A DNA stretch of 64,000 bases from Oncomelania hupensis (Eukaryota; Mollusca; Gastropoda; Littorinimorpha; Pomatiopsidae): positions 24,503,424 through 24,567,423 of the forward strand of contig CM072512.1 in the NCBI GenBank assembly GCA_036898135.1, written 5' to 3'. A program made the translations under genes and the position numbers. Under the pieces are notes generated by a model. That model was given only the letters and a program-made list of their open reading frames with translations, was not told where the DNA came from and made no database searches. How positions within the stretch are numbered: position 1 is the first letter of the stretch; each line of letters begins with the position of its first letter. Shown one piece after another: positions 22,891-34,364 of this stretch.

Positions 22891-23973
22891 TTAGTTAAGT
22901 TGCTCTACCTGAGCTGCAATGCTATGCCAGATAGCTATGGACACTAGTGATCGGATTTTACTGGACGGGGCGAATTCTGGTGCTGTGGCCCTTAGTTGTG
23001 TTGGGTGGGCGACAGCTGCTGTGTCGTCCTCCACGAGATGGCGACTGAGGTAGTCGGCTCCGTGGTTTTCTTTGCCTGGGTTGTACTCGATTTGGAATGA
23101 GTATGCCTGAAGGGTGAGTGCCCATCTCATCAGGCGAGAGTTCAAGGATTTGGAGGCTGCCAGGAACGAAGTGGTTGATGGTCCACCTGCACTCTGAAGT
23201 GGGTCCCATACAGATAGAGTTGAAACTTCTGTATGGCCCCGACTAGTCCAAGGCATTCTTTCTCCGACGTGGCGCAGTGTCTCTCGGCGGGTCTCAGTTT
23301 TCTGCTGGCATAGGCGACAGGGAATAGTGTCTCTGGGTTCTTGGGGTCGCGCTGTAGCAGTACTGCTCCGAGGCCTAACTTCCTCCGCGATGGCCATACA
23401 GGGGTGAGTGCTGGGGGTCGCTGGTCGGTCCGTGTATAACTGTATTTCTTGAGGAGATTGATGTGGTGGTATCGGGCTCTCCCGTTTACCTCTACTTGGT
23501 AGACTGTCTTGGATTTCTTGGCAGTCACCCGGTACGGTCTTCTCCAGGCGATGTCCAGCTTGTTGGTTCCACTTGCAAGTAAAAGTAGCACTTGATCGCC
23601 GACTTGCAGTTCTCGGTTTGCGTGGCGGTTGTAGTACTTCGCCTGACGGGCTCTTGCCTTCTTCAGTGCTTCACCAGCTTTCTTCCACGTGGCTTTGAGT
23701 GTTTCCTGCAAGTCTGCGACGTACTTGGTGGCACGTCTGGGTGTGTCGTCTATCTTGGCTTCTGTACAACTTCTGCGTAGGGCTTCTAGCGGTCCTGCTA
23801 GAGGTCTGCCGAATAGCAATGTTGACGGGGTGTAACCCGTGGCTGCATGGGGCGTTTCTTGATATGCGAACAGTGCGGCATTCACGTAGGTGTCCCACGC
23901 TTCCGAGTTGTCGTTGGCGACTTTCCTGAGGATGGTGAGAAGGGTTCCATTTCTTTTTTCTTTTTGACCGTTG
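22891..23973 (-). pseudogene. Element 1 integrase C-terminus joined to RNase H, RT deleted
   Basis: On the minus strand one open frame (23885 to 23142) runs from the end of the integrase core (FAYQETPHAATGYTPSTLLF) through the GPY/F-like module (WRRPYRVTAKKSKTVYQVEV, HHINLLKKY) directly into LGLGAVLLQRDPKNPETLF, the start of RNase H. A frameshift near 23150 then gives SLNSRLMRWALTLQAYSFQI and NHGADYLSRHL to about 22960. Compared with element 3, roughly 1.1 kb of RT has been excised in frame. Confidence 0.75.
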
Positions 23974-23978
23974 CTGGC

Positions 23979-25564
23979 TGTAACAGCAGAAATAGTGACG
24001 ACAAAATGTAGGAAATTAGCTTAGCGCAAAATAGATAGCATCGATTAAAACTTGACGTTAATTCATCAGTTACCTAAAGAGAAGCACACACATGTTAAAT
24101 TAACCTCCTTCAGACAGTCACGCAGACAAGTCTGCAGATGACATCTGACAGACTTAGCAATCCAAGACTAGTTAGCATACTTGAGCCAAAACTGACCAGA
24201 ACGTTGTTCCCGTTAACTAGCTCACTCCACTATGACCAGAGTCACTGAAACACTAAGTAGCCTAGGCTCCGCTTATCGCGATTGCATCTATCCTACACTC
24301 TACCTCTGACACTCCAATTCAAGGATAATTATAGGTGTCTAATAAATAGGGCAGGTGAAGGAAAATATTCAAATAAAAACGAATAATCCCGTATATGCGA
24401 GATTAACGAAAATGAGAGTTAAACGATTGGTCAGAAGACTACTAGGAACCCTTGCATGTCCTTGGTGGCCTAACCTTAGCTCGTCAGTCGATTTTTACCT
24501 ACGAAGCTGCGAGGGTTAAACCAAGGAACAAACTGCAGTGTCCCCTATCTCCACAACTTCAAATGAGTGCTAGAGACTACAACAGACGGTTTCGCGAATC
24601 CCAGAGTCTAGAAGTAAGATAACATTAGTAGTTTTGATATGTGTATGTTTATTTTATATTGATTGCCATGTATTAATAATATGTTCTTGATATATATATA
24701 GTCACAGAAACTAATTATTGTTTCTGGGACGGTATGCATGTGGATTGATGTATCTTAGCCTTAAGATTCGGATCGAATTGTGCATATGGGAACCTTGCAG
24801 GTGTCTGATGCTATGGACACTTTGCAGAGGAGACCGCACACTCAGATCTAACGAGAGTATTGTAGCCAGAGCTCTGACTTTTACAGGTCAGCTCTGGGAC
24901 GGTTTGTGGAGACAAACGCATGACGCTTGCTCCCGTGGTACAGAAAAAGAACAACCAAGATTCTACCTCTCCACGTCCGAACCTCGTAGCTACAAGACTC
25001 ACACGACTCACCCGCTCAACCTGAGAGGCAAGACTTCTCAGAAGGACCCAAGCACTCTCAACGACAGAGCAGCTAAGTCACCCACAAATGCAAACTGAGT
25101 TCTACCCTCGAGAAAATAGTCAACCACTTGAATAAAACCGTGTAGCATAGGATGAAGAAGACCTGCTGACAAACTTTCCCAGCACATCGAACTCTTAGAA
25201 TTATTAATTTACCTGTTTAATGAAGTACATGTAAAAGTTGTGTTGAATATATAAAACGAGAAAAAACATACATACGACTGGTGTCATTCTATTTGTATTG
25301 TTGTGTAGCTATTAGTTTTCTTCTCTCGAGACATAATAATCTAGTCTTTTGATTAGTAATCAACGTTTCTCAAGTTGAGCCAAATGATACTAAAAAGCCC
25401 GAGAACAAATATAAATTTTATGTGACCAAAGCGCCGTGATCAGTCTTTCACACAGCTTCGGAATTCTGGTAAAAGAACGATCGATAGTGGTAGCCCATCG
25501 CCCATCTATCAATAAGTCTTACCCCCTAGTAAGATAAACGTATCTTCCCCAGAATATCATCACA
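23979..25564. repeat. Solo LTR (family E), 1586 bp, duplication CTGGC
   Basis: Begins TGTAACAGCAG and ends ATATCATCACA between CTGGC copies (23974-23978, 25565-25569). It interrupts element 1's integrase between the ttgctggctg and ggctgggtgg blocks that are contiguous in element 3 at about 38940-38960. Its parent element is not present. Confidence 0.75.
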
Positions 25565-25569
25565 CTGGC

Positions 25570-26098
25570 TGGGTGGTACGGGGGTGTACGAATGTGATGA
25601 ACTTGTATCAACTCGAACACTTCTTGCATCAGGCGGCCGGTGAACTAAGATCCGTTGTCCGTTCTAATGCTGTCCGGTAATCCCACTCTAGTAAAGATGG
25701 TGAAGAGTGCATCTGCAATCTTCCTGGTGCCGATCGCTGGCAACGGGACTGCTTCGCACCACATCGAACAGGCGTCGACGAGTGTGAGTAGAAATCTGTT
25801 CCGCTTCTTCGTCATGGGCAGTGGTTCTACTATGTCTACTGAGACTTGTTGGAATGGCACGCCGACTACTACCGATGGTCCTAAGGTAACTGGTACGGTG
25901 ATGGCGCGGGGAATATCGTTGACACTGGTGACAAGATTTCACATAGCGCTTGACATCCTACGTGATTCCTGGCCAGTAGTAGTGTGCGCTGATTCTCTGT
26001 ACTGTGGCTTCAATTCCCATGATTGTGTCCGCTGAGTGGCATGCTGTGGCCTAATTCTAGTACTTGAGCTCGAAGGGTGGCTGGTTCAAGTTTAAGTG
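25570..26098 (-). pseudogene. Element 1 integrase N-terminal part
   Basis: The minus-strand frame 25860-25645 gives FQQVSVDIVEPLPMTKKRNR with LLTLVDACSMWCEAVPLPA and the second catalytic Asp block SIRTDNGS, followed by a stop. Upstream (25960-26080), traces of the H2C2 finger are visible. It is separated from the rest of integrase by the family E solo LTR. Confidence 0.7.
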
Positions 26099-26368
26099 CC
26101 TATTCTTTTAGTCCTACTTCTTACCTGTAATATTTTTACCTGCACGAGGCGTTCGCTCAATCAGTGCATAGTAAATTTATGTACGGATGATATGCGTACG
26201 AATCCTATTCTGTCTGAACCTTTTATATCAGTCTGTGTCTTATTATAACTTGTCTTTTGATGTGTGATACATTTTTTTATATGGAGCCATAATATAATGT
26301 GATGAGACTTGTACAATATTTCCATTCCTGTGGTAATAAAGATGTGTTGAACTTGAACTTGTGTTGAA
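26099..26368 (+). mobile_element. LINE 3' end with (TTGAACT)n-like tail
   Basis: Ends aataaagatgtgttgaacttg, then aacttgtgttgaacttg, a polyadenylation-like motif plus a short tandem tail typical of CR1/L2/I-type LINE 3' ends. It replaces about 175 bp of element 1 between protease and integrase that is intact in element 3. Confidence 0.55.
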
Positions 26369-26961
26369 CTTGTACTTCGAGTCCTGGATTCGGGGCTAAC
26401 TCGGGCTGGGGTGGTTGGGTTTTAGCCTGGGCCCTGGTTTGCCCTGCAGCTATCTCTACAGTTTTAGGGGGCGTGCCTAAGAACACATACCTACATCCTA
26501 GCACTAGATCATACAGGGTTTTCTGTAAAACAGCTGTTTGGATTCGTCCTGTGACGTATCTACTCTCTACTTCTATCCAAGCTATTGGGCAAGTAGTAGT
26601 CGGTTTCGTCAAGTCTGCTCCTTGTAGTTCGACTGTTTTTGTCCGTCAAGTCCGCGCGCGATACAAGAGATTCGCTAACTATCGCGTCGTATGATAGACC
26701 TGTGTCATACAGACAGTTCGCTTCTTTACCGTTGACCTTGACCGTGTCTGTCACCGATGGGTGATCTCCGATTGTGTGTGGCTTTGTACCGCTGCTTTGA
26801 GTTAGAACTCTATGAGCTGTTGCAGAACGAGCAATACCGTTTCTGTTCTGCGGGACCTCTTTTTCCAAATTCCGCGTTGGGTCCTTTATTTTGCCCAGGT
26901 CTGGGGTGATTTGACCTACTCGCGGTGGGCTCTTCCCGGTGAGGGATTCGTTTCTGTGCAT
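26277..26961 (-). pseudogene. Element 1 protease region
   Basis: ANCLYDTGLSYDAIVSESLV holds the D-T-G catalytic motif (26730-26680). After a frameshift, PIAWIEVESRYVTGRIQTAV and TLYDLVLGCRYVFLGTPPKT follow, ending in a QTRAQAKTQPP linker. Both parts align with residues about 120-235 of the element 3 pol frame. A LINE tail truncates it at 26368. Confidence 0.7.
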
Positions 26962-27904
26962 CTTTCCCGTTAGGCTTTAGGTCTCGCCTGAAGCTCTTGG
27001 CTTCTCCGTGGGCGGCCACGTACCTATCTGCGATCTTGACCAGATCCTCCAGTCTTTCCGCGCCCTGCTCTACTGAGAATGTTTTCAGCTCGGGGGTCAT
27101 GTTTTCCCGTAGCTGTTCCCATACTAACAGTTCTGTCAGTCCATCATATGTCTTAGCCGTGGCTGACTGCCTAACCCACTTATCTAGCATTGTGGACAAA
27201 CGATCCGCGAACTGCGCATAGCTCCCTCCTATCATTCTCCGATTGGTGCGGAATTTTTGCCGGTAGCATTCTCCTGTGAGTTTGAATCCCGTTAAGAGTG
27301 CCTCTTTTACTTTGTGATAGTCAGTCACTTTGTTAGTCGGTAGCTTACTGTAGATGTCATATGCCTCTCCTCTAAGCCCTTGACTAAGCTTAAAAGACCA
27401 ATGGGTGGGATCTAGTTTATACTCTGTTGCTAGACGCTCAAACCTTGTTAGATATAGATCTAGACCTTCTTCTCTTTCGTTGAATGTCCCCAGTGGAAAT
27501 GACATCCCTAGTACGGGGTTGGATGCTACCTCTAGTTGATCTGAGTGGGGAGGGGTTGAGGAAAAACTCGAGGCTCCTGATCCTAGTCTTCTCAATTCTA
27601 ACTCACGCTGTCTGTCTCGTTCTTTCTCTTCTCTTTTTCTTTCTTTTTCTGCCTGCTCATACTCCCATCTCCTAATTTCTGCTTCTCTCTCTGCTGCTAT
27701 CTTCTTCTGTTCTCTCTCTGCTTCTCTCTCAGCTGCTTCTCTGTCTAGTTTCTTCTGCTCTCTCTCTGCTGCTCTCTCTGCCTTAGACTCCTGTTTCTCT
27801 ACCTCTGCATTTACATACGCAATTAGATCTCCTCCTGCTAAGTGTAATGATTCTCCTAATTCCTTGAAGCGCAATCTCAAGGCTACTGGGTCTGACATTG
27901 TCAA
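26810..27904 (-). CDS. Element 1 gag
   Basis: A 364-residue minus-strand frame. Residues about 35-115 are Glu/Lys/Arg-rich coiled coil (EREQKKLDREAAEREAE-type repeats). Residues about 145-300 are the capsid (FERLATEYKLDPTHWSFKLS, then YRQKFRTNRRMIGGSYAQFA and LTELLVWEQL), again SCAN-like. The C-terminus reaches only the first Cys pair of the zinc knuckle (YCSFCN) because the remainder, intact in element 3, is deleted, so RNA binding is probably lost. Start ATG at 27904. Confidence 0.75.
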   Translation of the reverse strand: MTMSDPVALRLRFKELGESLHLAGGDLIAYVNAEVEKQESKAERAAEREQKKLDREAAEREAEREQKKIAAEREAEIRRWEYEQAEKERKREEKERDRQRELELRRLGSGASSFSSTPPHSDQLEVASNPVLGMSFPLGTFNEREEGLDLYLTRFERLATEYKLDPTHWSFKLSQGLRGEAYDIYSKLPTNKVTDYHKVKEALLTGFKLTGECYRQKFRTNRRMIGGSYAQFADRLSTMLDKWVRQSATAKTYDGLTELLVWEQLRENMTPELKTFSVEQGAERLEDLVKIADRYVAAHGEAKSFRRDLKPNGKDAQKRIPHREEPTASRSNHPRPGQNKGPNAEFGKRGPAEQKRYCSFCNSS

Positions 27905-28251
27905 AAGTGTCGATGACCAACCTCTGAATCACGTGGGATACAAAAACACTAGCAATTTTGCAATTCAATAAAGACAATGCAACGACCATAAAACTCGTAC
28001 TCAATAATAGAATAAAACAAGAGTCAAATGGCATACAACATTTATTTAAGCAAAACCTGCAAAAGAACAATGCAACATGCATGCACAAAAAGAATAGAAG
28101 CAAAAAAGTTTTTAAACAAAAGAAAAGTGCACCAAAACTGTTTCCTTATCCTACACTTACAACTATTATTAGTTATTCTACTTATACTAATACTGTTATC
28201 CTCTTCTATTGTACCTAGATCCGGTTATACCAAATTCCTATTATACACAGA

Positions 28252-28269
28252 TCCTGGCTAGGCTCGCCA
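28252..28269 (-). promoter_or_regulatory. Primer-binding site of element 1
   Basis: On the minus strand TGGCGAGCCTAGCCAGGA follows the 5' LTR after 7 bases. It starts with TGG, complementary to tRNA CCA, and reads as a plausible tRNA 3' end with discriminator G. The tRNA is not identified. Confidence 0.65.
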
Positions 28270-28276
28270 ATTAAGC

Positions 28277-29557
28277 TGTGACGGGGTTTTTATTGTTGCT
28301 GGGCTCTACACAATGGACTGATATTACCTCCTCGTCTTAGTCGGTGGGGATCGCTAGTAATCTCCCTTTGACTTCACTTAATACATTTATTTGTTTAGCT
28401 CTGTCTGTGTTAAGGCTGGGGTACAGAGATAGATAGGTAAAAAAAGGTAAAGGTAAAGGTAGTCCCATAGCCTTGTGGCCGTAGGGGAGCGTGATGTTGG
28501 AGATCACACTTATCTTGGGCCAGCGTAATGAGGGTGATGCCCAACTCTCTCCCTCGCTGCTTTACCTTCCCCACCCTCAAGAGAGTAGGTACTCAATCAC
28601 AGTTGAGTCAACTGGGGGCGTTGTTGTTTGTCGCTTCACACCTTAGCGGTCACCCATCCAAGTGCTAACCGCACCAGACGGTGCTTCACTTTCGACACAG
28701 TAGCGAGTGCTCCAACCACTGCACTATCCGACACCCTATAATAGGTCTGTGCAGAGCATCTCACTGAAAGCCAAAGTAGCCCTCAGTGATAGCTCAACAT
28801 CTCTATACATAAGCGACGAACATTCTGCTAAGTCCGTGGTCCACTGGAATCTCCACTCTAATTTCCTATACATATATAAATATAAATCGTGGCTAACTAT
28901 ACACATACAGAATTAATAATATTATAAACATTCTCGGGTACAGCCACTGGTCTGCAAGCATAAATATAGGTTAAACAACAGTGGTTCCGTACATCTTTCA
29001 ACATGGCGTCGACCGGTCACCTCGTGGTCGGATTCGCCACGTGTTCACACAACATCGGACTAACAATTCATTTTATGCATAGCAAATTTCACAAACATAA
29101 TTCAACAATAATATAAATACATCACGATGAAACAGATGTATGTTCATTTACCTGTTTGACAATGTCAGGCAGTGGCTACTTTATTGAATTCAAATATTCA
29201 ACAAGCACTGCCTCTCTGGTCTATCAGTGGAGAGATTTCTGCTAGGAAGTAGCTATGTACTGCCCAAAGCTTTCAACACAAATGACCCTCTACCTAACCT
29301 TTGCCTACCCAGTCAGAACTGGTCCTACCTACCGGTGCTGTGTTCGGATTGGCTGAAGAAATCTGAGTGGCTGTATAATTCAAAGCCTTCTACCGTTAGC
29401 TGCGATGATGTCACTGCTATGCGGGCGTCAGGCTACATCTGTGTTACGCATGATCACTTCTGTCGTCTGCTAGAGACTAACAGTAAACTTCTAAGTCTAA
29501 CTGACTAAACAAGGCAAAATCTCAAAGTGTGCAGGGTAAACAGGTCCTCTTGTTACA
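28277..29557 (-). repeat. 5' LTR of element 1, with internal deletion
   Basis: tgtgacggggttttt to cctcttgttaca, 1281 bp. About 440 bp present in the 3' LTR (between agatagatag and ctataataggtctgtg) are missing and replaced by a SINE. The rest matches the 3' LTR with scattered substitutions, so element 1 is older than element 2. Confidence 0.8.
28437..28736 (-). mobile_element. tRNA/5S-like SINE
   Basis: On the minus strand the head gtcggatagtgcagtggttg, then gagcactcgc, looks tRNA-like, followed by cggttagcacttggatgggt, then gacc (28648-28671), very close to the internal promoter half of 5S rRNA. The 3' end is a ggtaaa-type short repeat. There is no clean target duplication. Its arrival coincides with loss of the adjoining LTR segment. 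Confidence 0.6.
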
Positions 29558-29638
29558 TCATTCTTCTTCCCTTTTTTTTTATTGATTTATTAATTTATTG
29601 ATTGATTAATTTATTCATTGATGTATTTACTGTGACAG

Positions 29639-29800
29639 GAGCGCCATGTGAAGGTTCGGGACCTTTGCCTCAGACGGACCTGTGCGATTTCTGCGTGTGC
29701 AGCGAAGGACAATCTTTCTGCGCCCGAGTCGAATGCTTCACTCCGTGTGTGGACTCCGTGCCTCCTGAACCTGGCACATGCTGCAACGTATGTCCGAACG
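29639..29800 (+). CDS. Secreted VWC-domain protein, exon 2 (VWC domain)
   Basis: Acceptor tttactgtgacag|GA and donor AACG|GTACGG bound 162 bp, phase 1 at both ends. The exon gives a full VWC cysteine pattern: APCEG, then C-x2-C-x-C (CDFCVC), two spaced Cys, and the diagnostic G-x-CC-x2-C (GTCCNVC). VWC domains occur in chordin-like and other extracellular binding proteins. The domain follows directly on the signal peptide. The upstream intron ends only 76 bp after the boundary of element 1. Confidence 0.75.
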
Positions 29801-29837
29801 GTACGGACAAGTTCGGATGACAATGTGAACGGATATC

Positions 29838-30065
29838 TATATAGAGTCTGTGTGACCAGACATTCCAAGGCACGGACCTTAAAGATCCTGACGCTTATGT
29901 CCTAGATGGGTGGGTCATACAAACGCACACCCGCAAGCGCTAAACATCTCATTCTCCTTCGCCTAAAAAGTGCTGCTCTGCAGCTTACCCGTTGTCGTTG
30001 ATAAGGCGACCCTAAATATTGTCCAAGGTCCAAGAAGAAGAAGAAGAAGAAAGAAGAAAAAGAAG
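29838..30065 (+). mobile_element. V-SINE tail fragment
   Basis: gtctgtgtgacc and attcc followed by acggaccttaaagatcctga, then cgctt..tgtcctag, match the 3' module of the SINE at 4690-4985. The tRNA-like head and V domain are missing. It ends in an aagaag-rich tail that merges with a (ATG)n microsatellite. It lies in intron 2 of the VWC gene. Confidence 0.6.
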
Positions 30066-30067
30066 AA

Positions 30068-30145
<78 letters not shown>
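30068..30145. repeat. (GAT)n microsatellite
   Basis: About 25 GAT units continuing from the SINE tail; produces artefactual poly-Met and poly-Ile frames. Confidence 0.9.
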
Positions 30146-30204
30146 GATCATGATCATGATCACGATGGTCATCGTGACCATCATGATGTTTATATATTTT
30201 ATCG

Positions 30205-31055
<851 letters not shown>

Positions 31056-31126
31056 ATTTTTTTCAGCTAATTGAAAATGATTAAATCTGAGGTGTTTTGT
31101 TTTCTCTTTTTTTCTACCACTACAAG

Positions 31127-31254
31127 GTCCTAACTGCAAGACGCGTGACGGCTTGCTGATCAACGGCACTGAAACCGTGTTCCTCGATCCTACAACTAAA
31201 TGCTGGTGTGACTTGATTTCCGGAAGTTCAAGGGCTCTCTGCTTGGCCTCCTAA
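31127..31254 (+). CDS. Secreted VWC-domain protein, exon 3 and stop
   Basis: A pyrimidine-rich tract and ctacaag|GT open a phase-1 exon of 128 bp ending TAA at 31252-31254. It encodes PNCKTRDGLLINGTETVFLD then CWCDL and one further Cys. This resembles the first half of a second VWC domain (C, D-G, G-E/T-E, C-x-C) but without the terminal CC pair. N-G-T is a possible N-glycosylation site. AATAAA follows 15 bp after the stop. Confidence 0.7.
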
Positions 31255-31268
31255 AAGACGGGCGAGGC

Positions 31269-31274
31269 AATAAA
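31269..31274 (+). terminator. Polyadenylation signal of the VWC gene
   Basis: AATAAA 15 bp downstream of the exon 3 stop. The spacing implies a very short 3' untranslated region. Confidence 0.55.
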
Positions 31275-31299
31275 AACATAAACACACTTGAGCACTTGA

Positions 31300-31490
31300 A
31301 CCAACACACACACACACACACACACATTCACATACACACACATATGCACAGCTATTTGTCAACACACACATACACAATATATATACGCATTTACACGTCC
31401 TGGTATGCATGGAAACGCAAATATACACACGTTTACACACACACACACACACACGCACGCACACACACACAAACACGCACACACACATTA
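31300..31490. repeat. (CA)n-rich simple repeats
   Basis: Two CA tracts (31302-31326, 31435-31490) with impure CA/TA sequence between them, just beyond the VWC gene. Confidence 0.9.
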
Positions 31491-31737
31491 ATTAATCACA
31501 AAAGCAACTTTCTTACTATAACAAAGCATAACTGCAAATTACATGTGCATTTAAATAGTGTATGATCAAAAGTAATCTAGTATGAAAGATTTCACTACAC
31601 TTAACAAGATTGGTTTGATTACAAATAAAATTTCCTTCATTGCAAGAGTTAAGTTTGCCTGACTTGGATTTACTGTATAGACTACATATTAAATATTTGT
31701 CTGCTATGCTTTTCTTTTCAATCCTTCGTCTATTTTC

Positions 31738-31862
31738 ATAATTATCATCATCATCATCAGCAGTAGCAGCAGACTTCTCTTCTTCTTCATTTTCTTCTTC
31801 TTCTACTGCTGCTGATGATGATGATGACGATGACGACGACGATGATGACGACGATTGTGACG
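31738..31862. repeat. Mixed trinucleotide repeat
   Basis: ATC/CAG/TTC runs followed by GAT/GAC runs, partly complementary. They yield Ser/Glu-rich spurious frames. Confidence 0.85.
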
Positions 31863-31864
31863 AC

Positions 31865-32330
31865 ACGAGTTTATTGCACGCTAAATATATGCTGTGTATA
31901 TAGTTTACAGTTTCATATCTATGAGAGTGTTGTGCGGAAAGTATGGGTGAGCGTGATTTATTGCGTAGTGTATAATAGGTATTGAAAGAATCTCGTGTTT
32001 GACGTACGTTCGGTAACTGCTAGAAGCTTGAACGGAGATCTGTGCCTTTAATTGTGGGCTGGGAGAAGCGGCAAAGCCAGAGTCAAGTCGGTGCTAGTTA
32101 TGGTCGGACAGCAAGTTGGATAATTGTGATTGACACTATTATAGAATAGCTGTAGAGTCCTTTTATAAGGGTTGTGTTTTTGTGTTAGAACCACCCGATG
32201 TCTTGTTCCTTAAAAAGGGCAAGAATGACCAGTGTGCTTTGGTGCAACTGTCGTGAATAAGTACTTTCATAACAGCGTGTGTAGGAGAGACCTCACTGCC
32301 ACAATTTCTGTGTGAGACCGTGTAGAGTGG
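31865..32330 (-). repeat. LTR II fragment (diverged)
   Basis: acacgagttt..cacgctaaat, atatgctg and tagtttacagtttcatatc, then atgagagtg, match 58567-58740 inside the element 4 LTR in the same orientation. The right half is too diverged to place. Confidence 0.5.
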
Positions 32331-32339
32331 GTCTCTATA

Positions 32340-32951
32340 TTACATTACATGATTATTGCTTTAGGTCCAGCGGACTCTTCCGAGCCAAATCAGGACCATT
32401 ATAACTGAATCAGGACCACAAAATCAAGACCACAACTTCGCTGAAAGACGACTCGCCCCAGATCCGCATAAAAGATCTGCCAAAACAACCTTAGTGGCAA
32501 CACTGAAGGCACTCCACCAGCCGGTCACTTTACAATAAAGACATCCCATGCAAGGGACGCTGAGGCTACACTCTAATTTATCAAACCCCTGTTTATAAAA
32601 ACAAAATAGAATATAAACATCATTATAAAATATCAACAAAACACATACATATAAAATGCCTACTTTGCCAAATAATAACATCATAGGAAGCCCCAGTGAT
32701 GACCTGGCAGAAAGCGTCCGATATTTCCAAGCTGATCCAACAGACATCACACACAAATGAGGAGTTTTGTCCTGGAAGAGTTTTCAAGAAAAAGGTGGGT
32801 GACTGGTCTAGCGAAGAAGAAGATAGTATAGTAGATTGATAGAACAGAGTAGGAATGAGAAAGAAAAAAAGACAGTGTCAGTGGGAATTTAAAGCACTAA
32901 ATTTCCAGAAAGTGGGGATACTATTTATACTGAAACCCCTGGCACCTCCAT
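32340..32951 (-). repeat. Dispersed repeat B, copy 1
   Basis: On the minus strand it begins ggggtttcagtataaatagt, a TATA-like start, and ends ggtccagc..taaagcaataat followed by (TGTAA)n. Copies lie at 43871-44415 and 57337-57911. A 110-codon frame (32756 to 32424) is open here and split in the other copies. The short-repeat 3' tail argues for a retroposon; the class is not recognised. Confidence 0.65.
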
Positions 32952-34290
32952 ATGGCCATGGGGGTAATGGGTCTCTAAGAGTGTGTGCTCTTCTATTAGA
33001 GACCTGCCCGAGGCCTAAGTATCTTCGTTGATATTAGGATGTCCTGGGATCATTGTTAGGGCAACAGTAACAAACCATCGTCTCGTACAGACTGTGTGGT
33101 GTGTTGTGTTGTGTGTCTGTACCATCACAGGCCAAGGACTGAAGGTGAGTGGTGCCCAGCATTCTAGTTCTTTCAGTGGCCTTGCACTCTTAGCATGCGT
33201 ACACGGATGAATGACGATGGATGAGGGGGGAAAATGGTATTTTAATAAATATTTTTATATGATTTTCTTGTGTGGAAATGTATAATGGAATAAGGTTGAT
33301 GAGTTGTTGCAAGAACGCGGTCAAGGGTGATGATGTATAATAGTATGGTAGAGGGGTGATGAATATCAGAGAGAGGATGAATCAGGATTGTTGATTAGGA
33401 ATGGAATTATAATGCATTTGTATAATAATCACGTTCATGCGAAGGTATATAAATTATAGAAGAATTGTGATTTATTTGTTATGCATAAACAGGTCAAGAT
33501 GGCGGACGGCGGAAGGTGTTATTTCCATGTAATGTTTACATTGCATATGGGTAGCCCAGTAAGATGAGTTATTATGTTGACCAGATTGGGCCTGCTGCTG
33601 CTTGTTTGCTGTTGCCTCCTTGCTGTTGTTGTATGGTGCCGTATTCAATGATGTTCAGAACCGGTTCGAGAAGCTAAGAAGTTGCGGCTGTTGGGCGCTG
33701 CGGGACCTTTGCTGCCTTTGGGCTGCATGACCCCTACTACTTTGATGTTGCAAGACTGCTGCTGCTTGGGGTTGCGGTACTCTGGGCCTCGCACACGCAC
33801 AAACCTACAACATTACACGCACATAAAAACATACTAAACACTTAATAAACATTTAATACAGTGATTTTCACAGAATTCGTTGAAGGTCGTGATCAAGACT
33901 TGTTCTATTATGGACTGTGATAGTTCTTTGAAGACAGTGTGGTGATTTTCTGGAATTTAGCTGTGAAGAAGCAAAAGACTTGTGTTGCTGATTCCAGATG
34001 ATATTAGTCAAGCTTAGTAATGAAAAACGAACAATTGTGCTGGTTTATAAAGGGTGTGATATATAGTAATTAAATACAGTTCTTTCAAATCTTAGAGTTT
34101 GTATACATAAGCCATCTGTTGTACGTTGGGGACCGGTTAAGGGTTGGGGTAGGGTTAGATTTCCCATATTCTTATGTGTATATGTGTTGAATAAAAGAGT
34201 GTAAACTGTTCATCTGGTATTTGTTTTAGTATTTTAGTTTGAGTTTGAATCCCTTCACTCGCTGTTTGAGCTAAAGTCACTGATCCCAAC
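32952..34290. other. No gene recognised
   Basis: No ORF with similarity and no match to other repeats in the window. A short telomere-like stretch (gggttggggtagggttag) lies at about 34142-34159. Confidence 0.45.
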
Positions 34291-34364
34291 CGGGTGACGT
34301 GACAACGATGATGGTGATGATGACGACGAAAACGCCCACGACGACGATGTTAAACATTGACGAG

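Larger units (their letters stand above)
12830..29557 (-). mobile_element. Ty3/Gypsy element 1 (family I), complete insertion with nested elements
   Basis: A minus-strand LTR retrotransposon with LTR ends TGTGAC...GTTACA at both extremes and a perfect 5-bp target duplication TCATT (12825-12829 and 29558-29562). Order on its own strand: 5' LTR (29557-28277), primer-binding site, gag, protease, integrase, RNase H, polypurine tract, 3' LTR (17023-12830). Subtracting element 2, two solo LTRs and a LINE leaves about 6.7 kb of original element. Reverse transcriptase is deleted, part of the gag zinc knuckle is missing, and a LINE tail replaced part of the integrase linker, so it is non-autonomous. 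It sits in intron 1 of the VWC gene, antisense to it, 76 bp before exon 2. Confidence 0.85.

Noticed and set aside
34137..34160. Interstitial telomere repeat (gggttggggtagggttag)
   Set aside because: Only about two imperfect units; too short to claim.
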